A stretch of 6,416 nucleotides of DNA, from NCBI GenBank assembly GCA_946549155.1, contig CAMNQN010000189.1, positions 1 to 6,416 of the forward strand, read 5' to 3'. Position 1 is the first letter of the stretch; each line of letters opens with the position of its first letter. The translations under genes were made by a program, and so were the position numbers. This document shows, piece by piece, positions 4,732 to 6,416 of the stretch. Source of the DNA: an uncultured Lachnospiraceae bacterium. GTDB lineage: Bacteria > Bacillota > Clostridia > Lachnospirales > Lachnospiraceae. The notes beneath the pieces were generated by a model. It saw only the letters and a program-made list of their open reading frames with translations, was not told the DNA's origin and did no database searches.

Positions 4732-6210
4732 TTATTTTTTCCGCTGCGACGGTTTTTTCATAATCACCAGGAAAATCGCCGCCAGCAATACCACCGCAAA
4801 TACCATCCACCGCAGCGTGACCGCCATTCCCTGGGGACGGAAGAAATCATAATAACCCTTCAGGTAAACCACCATAATAATCAGCGGCAGGATGTACGTC
4901 ATATAGAACCGCATCCAGCCGGCTCCGGTAAAGCCCAGGCCCACTCCTGCATTGGCCTCTTCCAGGAAGCCCTGAAAGCCCCAGCCGTTTTTCTTTACGC
5001 AGAATAATACAAACACCATGCTGCCCAGAGGAAGCAGATTCGAGGAAACCAAAAAGTCCTCCAGATCCATAATGCCGGTTCCCGCCCCCAAAGGCTGAAT
5101 AAAGCTCAGCACATTAAAGCCCAAAACAGCCGGCAGGGACAGCAATGTGATCAGCACCAGATTCACTGCTACCGTCTTTTTTCGCTCCCAGCCCAGCATA
5201 TCCATAAAGAAAGAAATAATATTCTCGAACACCGCAATCACCGTGGACAACGCCGCAAAGGACATAAAGATAAAGAAACAGGTGCCCCAGATCTGCCCGT
5301 TCGCCATATTGTTAAATACATTGGGCAGCGTGATAAACAGCAGGGACGGACCGGCCCCCGGCTCCACACCGTAGGCAAAGCAGGCGGGAATGATGATGAA
5401 TCCGGCCATCAGCGCCACCAGCGTATCCAGAAGGATAATATTCACCGCCTCACCCGCCAGCCGGTGTTCCCTTTTCATGTAGCTTCCGAAAATCGCCATG
5501 GCCCCGATGCCCACACTCAGGGTAAAGAAGGCCTGAGACATGGCGGCATAAACCACCGTACCGATGCCCACCTTCGCAATCAGGGAGAAATCCGGCACCA
5601 GATAGAAGCTCACACCCTGCGCCGCCCCAGGCAGAAACAAGGAATGCACCGCCAGTGCAAGCATCAGCACAATCAGCACGCACATCATCACCTTGGTGAT
5701 TTTTTCCACACCATTTTTCAGTCCCAGCACACACACCAGGAAGGAAAACACCACCGCAATCACCATCCACAGCGTCATCGTGGGGGCGGACCCCAGCATC
5801 TCACTAAAAGCGCCCGCCACCTGGTCGGTATCCAGTCCGGCCAGCTTTCCCGTAGCGGTCCGGAAAGCATAATAAAGCATCCATCCGGCCACCATCGTGT
5901 AAAACATCATCAGAAGATAGCAGCCAAGAATGCTGATCCATTTCAGCCGGTGCCACTGGGACCCGGCCGGCTCCAGAATCTCAAAGGCGCTTGCCATACC
6001 CTTCCGGCTGGCCCGACCCACGGCAAATTCACAGATCAGAATCGGCAGGCCCAAAACAGCCAAAAAGATCAGATAGATCACAATAAACGCAGCTCCCCCG
6101 TACTGCCCGCACATATATGGAAATTTCCATACGTTTCCGATTCCGATGGCACATCCGGCGGAAACCAGCAGAAATCCCAAACGCGAGCCAAAGGTTTCTC
6201 TCTCCTTCAT
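4732..6210 (-). CDS. Sodium-dependent transporter, neurotransmitter:sodium symporter (NSS/SNF) family
   Basis: This 492-residue inner-membrane protein should couple sodium entry to uptake of an amino acid or related solute. Twelve hydrophobic segments are visible at about 11-32, 40-60, 90-118, 143-163, 170-192, 213-245, 255-279, 308-337, 347-369, 385-405, 434-452 and 463-484, the full LeuT-like set (many bacterial members have 11). TM1 carries the family motif GIGNVWKFPY (23-32), with N26 matching the Na1-site Asn of LeuT. K29 stands where LeuT has gate Arg30. TM6 FFTLSVGIGAMAIFGSY (228-244) supplies T230 and S232, and TM8 FAALST (318-323) supplies S322/T323 at the Na2 position. The ATG at 6210 is chosen because AAGGGAG lies 9 bases upstream; a GTG at 6219 would overlap that SD. 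By eye it is GC-richer than the ABC locus. It converges on the GntR operon across a terminator and appears to be its own transcription unit. The substrate is unknown; LeuT and MhsT relatives carry neutral or hydrophobic amino acids. Confidence 0.95.
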   Translation of the reverse strand: MKERETFGSRLGFLLVSAGCAIGIGNVWKFPYMCGQYGGAAFIVIYLIFLAVLGLPILICEFAVGRASRKGMASAFEILEPAGSQWHRLKWISILGCYLLMMFYTMVAGWMLYYAFRTATGKLAGLDTDQVAGAFSEMLGSAPTMTLWMVIAVVFSFLVCVLGLKNGVEKITKVMMCVLIVLMLALAVHSLFLPGAAQGVSFYLVPDFSLIAKVGIGTVVYAAMSQAFFTLSVGIGAMAIFGSYMKREHRLAGEAVNIILLDTLVALMAGFIIIPACFAYGVEPGAGPSLLFITLPNVFNNMANGQIWGTCFFIFMSFAALSTVIAVFENIISFFMDMLGWERKKTVAVNLVLITLLSLPAVLGFNVLSFIQPLGAGTGIMDLEDFLVSSNLLPLGSMVFVLFCVKKNGWGFQGFLEEANAGVGLGFTGAGWMRFYMTYILPLIIMVVYLKGYYDFFRPQGMAVTLRWMVFAVVLLAAIFLVIMKKPSQRKK

Positions 6211-6271
6211 AACTTGCACTCCCTTACACCCATTTTTTCAATTTTCCCATCTATGGAGAAAATTATTTCTT

Positions 6272-6300
6272 ATTCTCTCATGAATTGACGAAAAAATCAA
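6272..6300 (-). promoter_or_regulatory. Weak predicted promoter of the NSS transporter
   Basis: On the leftward strand TTGATT (complement of 6295-6300) lies 17 bp before GAGAAT (complement of 6272-6277). A TGA at the extended -10 position precedes it. The start would be near 6265, giving a leader of about 55 nt. The -35 overlaps the T-tract of the upstream terminator. The -10 matches only four of six consensus bases. Confidence 0.35.
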
Positions 6301-6326
6301 GGGAAACGCCCTAATCTGCGTTTCCC
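6291..6326 (-). terminator. Intrinsic terminator for a leftward gene beyond the right edge
   Basis: GGGAAACGC (6301-6309) and GCGTTTCCC (6318-6326) form a perfect 9-bp stem with an 8-nt loop. On the leftward strand it is followed by TTGATTTTTT (complement of 6291-6300), a U-rich tail. On the plus strand no T-run follows. It therefore should end a transcript entering from the right. Confidence 0.75.
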
Positions 6327-6416
6327 AATCATTCCTCAGGTTACTGTTCGGGTGAATATCCTTCGTGTTTTGTTAATTAGCAGGACGCAGGAAGGGAAAG
6401 CGCGGAGCCGACCCTG
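6327..6416. other. Right-edge sequence without a recognised gene
   Basis: These 90 bases become GC-rich and purine-rich towards the edge. On the leftward strand one frame is open from the edge for 26 codons and stops at TGA 6336-6338, ten bases before the terminator stem, so it could be a gene's 3' end. Its residues (for example FPSCVLLINKTRRIF) do not resemble a known family. The other two leftward frames have stops at TAA around 6376-6380. It could equally be an untranslated 3' region or part of an interspersed repeat. Confidence 0.3.

Noticed and set aside
4582..5007. Plus-strand frame of 141 codons crossing the terminator
   Set aside because: It would start inside the GntR gene, run through the terminator hairpin and lie antisense to the transporter.
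5464..6288. Long plus-strand open frame of 274 codons opposite the NSS transporter
   Set aside because: It is antisense to a clear 12-helix transporter, is extremely rich in His, Gln and Pro, and has no recognisable motif. It is a shadow of the real gene.
1..6416. CRISPR arrays, insertion sequences, tRNA or rRNA genes, attachment sites
   Set aside because: No regularly spaced repeats, transposase or integrase frames, cloverleaf arms or rRNA-like stretches were seen on either strand.

Overview
The window looks like chromosomal DNA of a low-to-moderate GC Firmicute, most likely a gut Clostridium-like or Lachnospiraceae-type bacterium. This rests on purine-rich Shine-Dalgarno sites (GGAGG, AAAGGGG), AT-rich intergenic DNA, and protein styles typical of that group. 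The taxonomic call is an inference from style, not from a marker gene.

Layout. Positions 1-2682 read leftward and hold part of a ribose/galactose-type (CUT2) ABC sugar importer operon: a secreted substrate-binding protein (1714-2682), a double-NBD ATPase (79-1587), and the first codons of the next gene, probably the permease, which runs off the left edge (1-60). A strong hairpin without a U-tract sits between the binding-protein and ATPase genes. Positions 2683-3144 are an AT-rich, 462-bp divergent control region. It carries a candidate promoter for each side, a near-perfect 18-bp palindrome just downstream of the leftward start site, a 17-nt repeat present once in each leader, and a long stem that would bury the ribosome binding site of the rightward operon. 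Positions 3145-4667 read rightward: a glutamine-amidotransferase-fold protein of unknown role, then a GntR/HutC-type regulator with a UTRA ligand domain, 23 bp apart. A strong bidirectional terminator (4669-4725) separates this operon from a convergent, unrelated neighbour: a 12-helix sodium:neurotransmitter-symporter-family (NSS/LeuT-fold) amino-acid-type transporter (4732-6210). The right edge holds a leftward terminator and about 90 bases without a recognisable gene.

Working model (inference): the UTRA regulator senses a sugar or sugar-derived effector and controls its own operon and the divergent importer. The amidotransferase-like protein would act on, or sense, the imported compound. 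The substrate is not identifiable from sequence alone; no catabolic kinase, isomerase or glycosidase lies in the window. The most unusual signals are in the control region: an SD-sequestering stem in one leader whose base overlaps a sequence complementary to the opposite leader RNA. The NSS transporter appears functionally independent.
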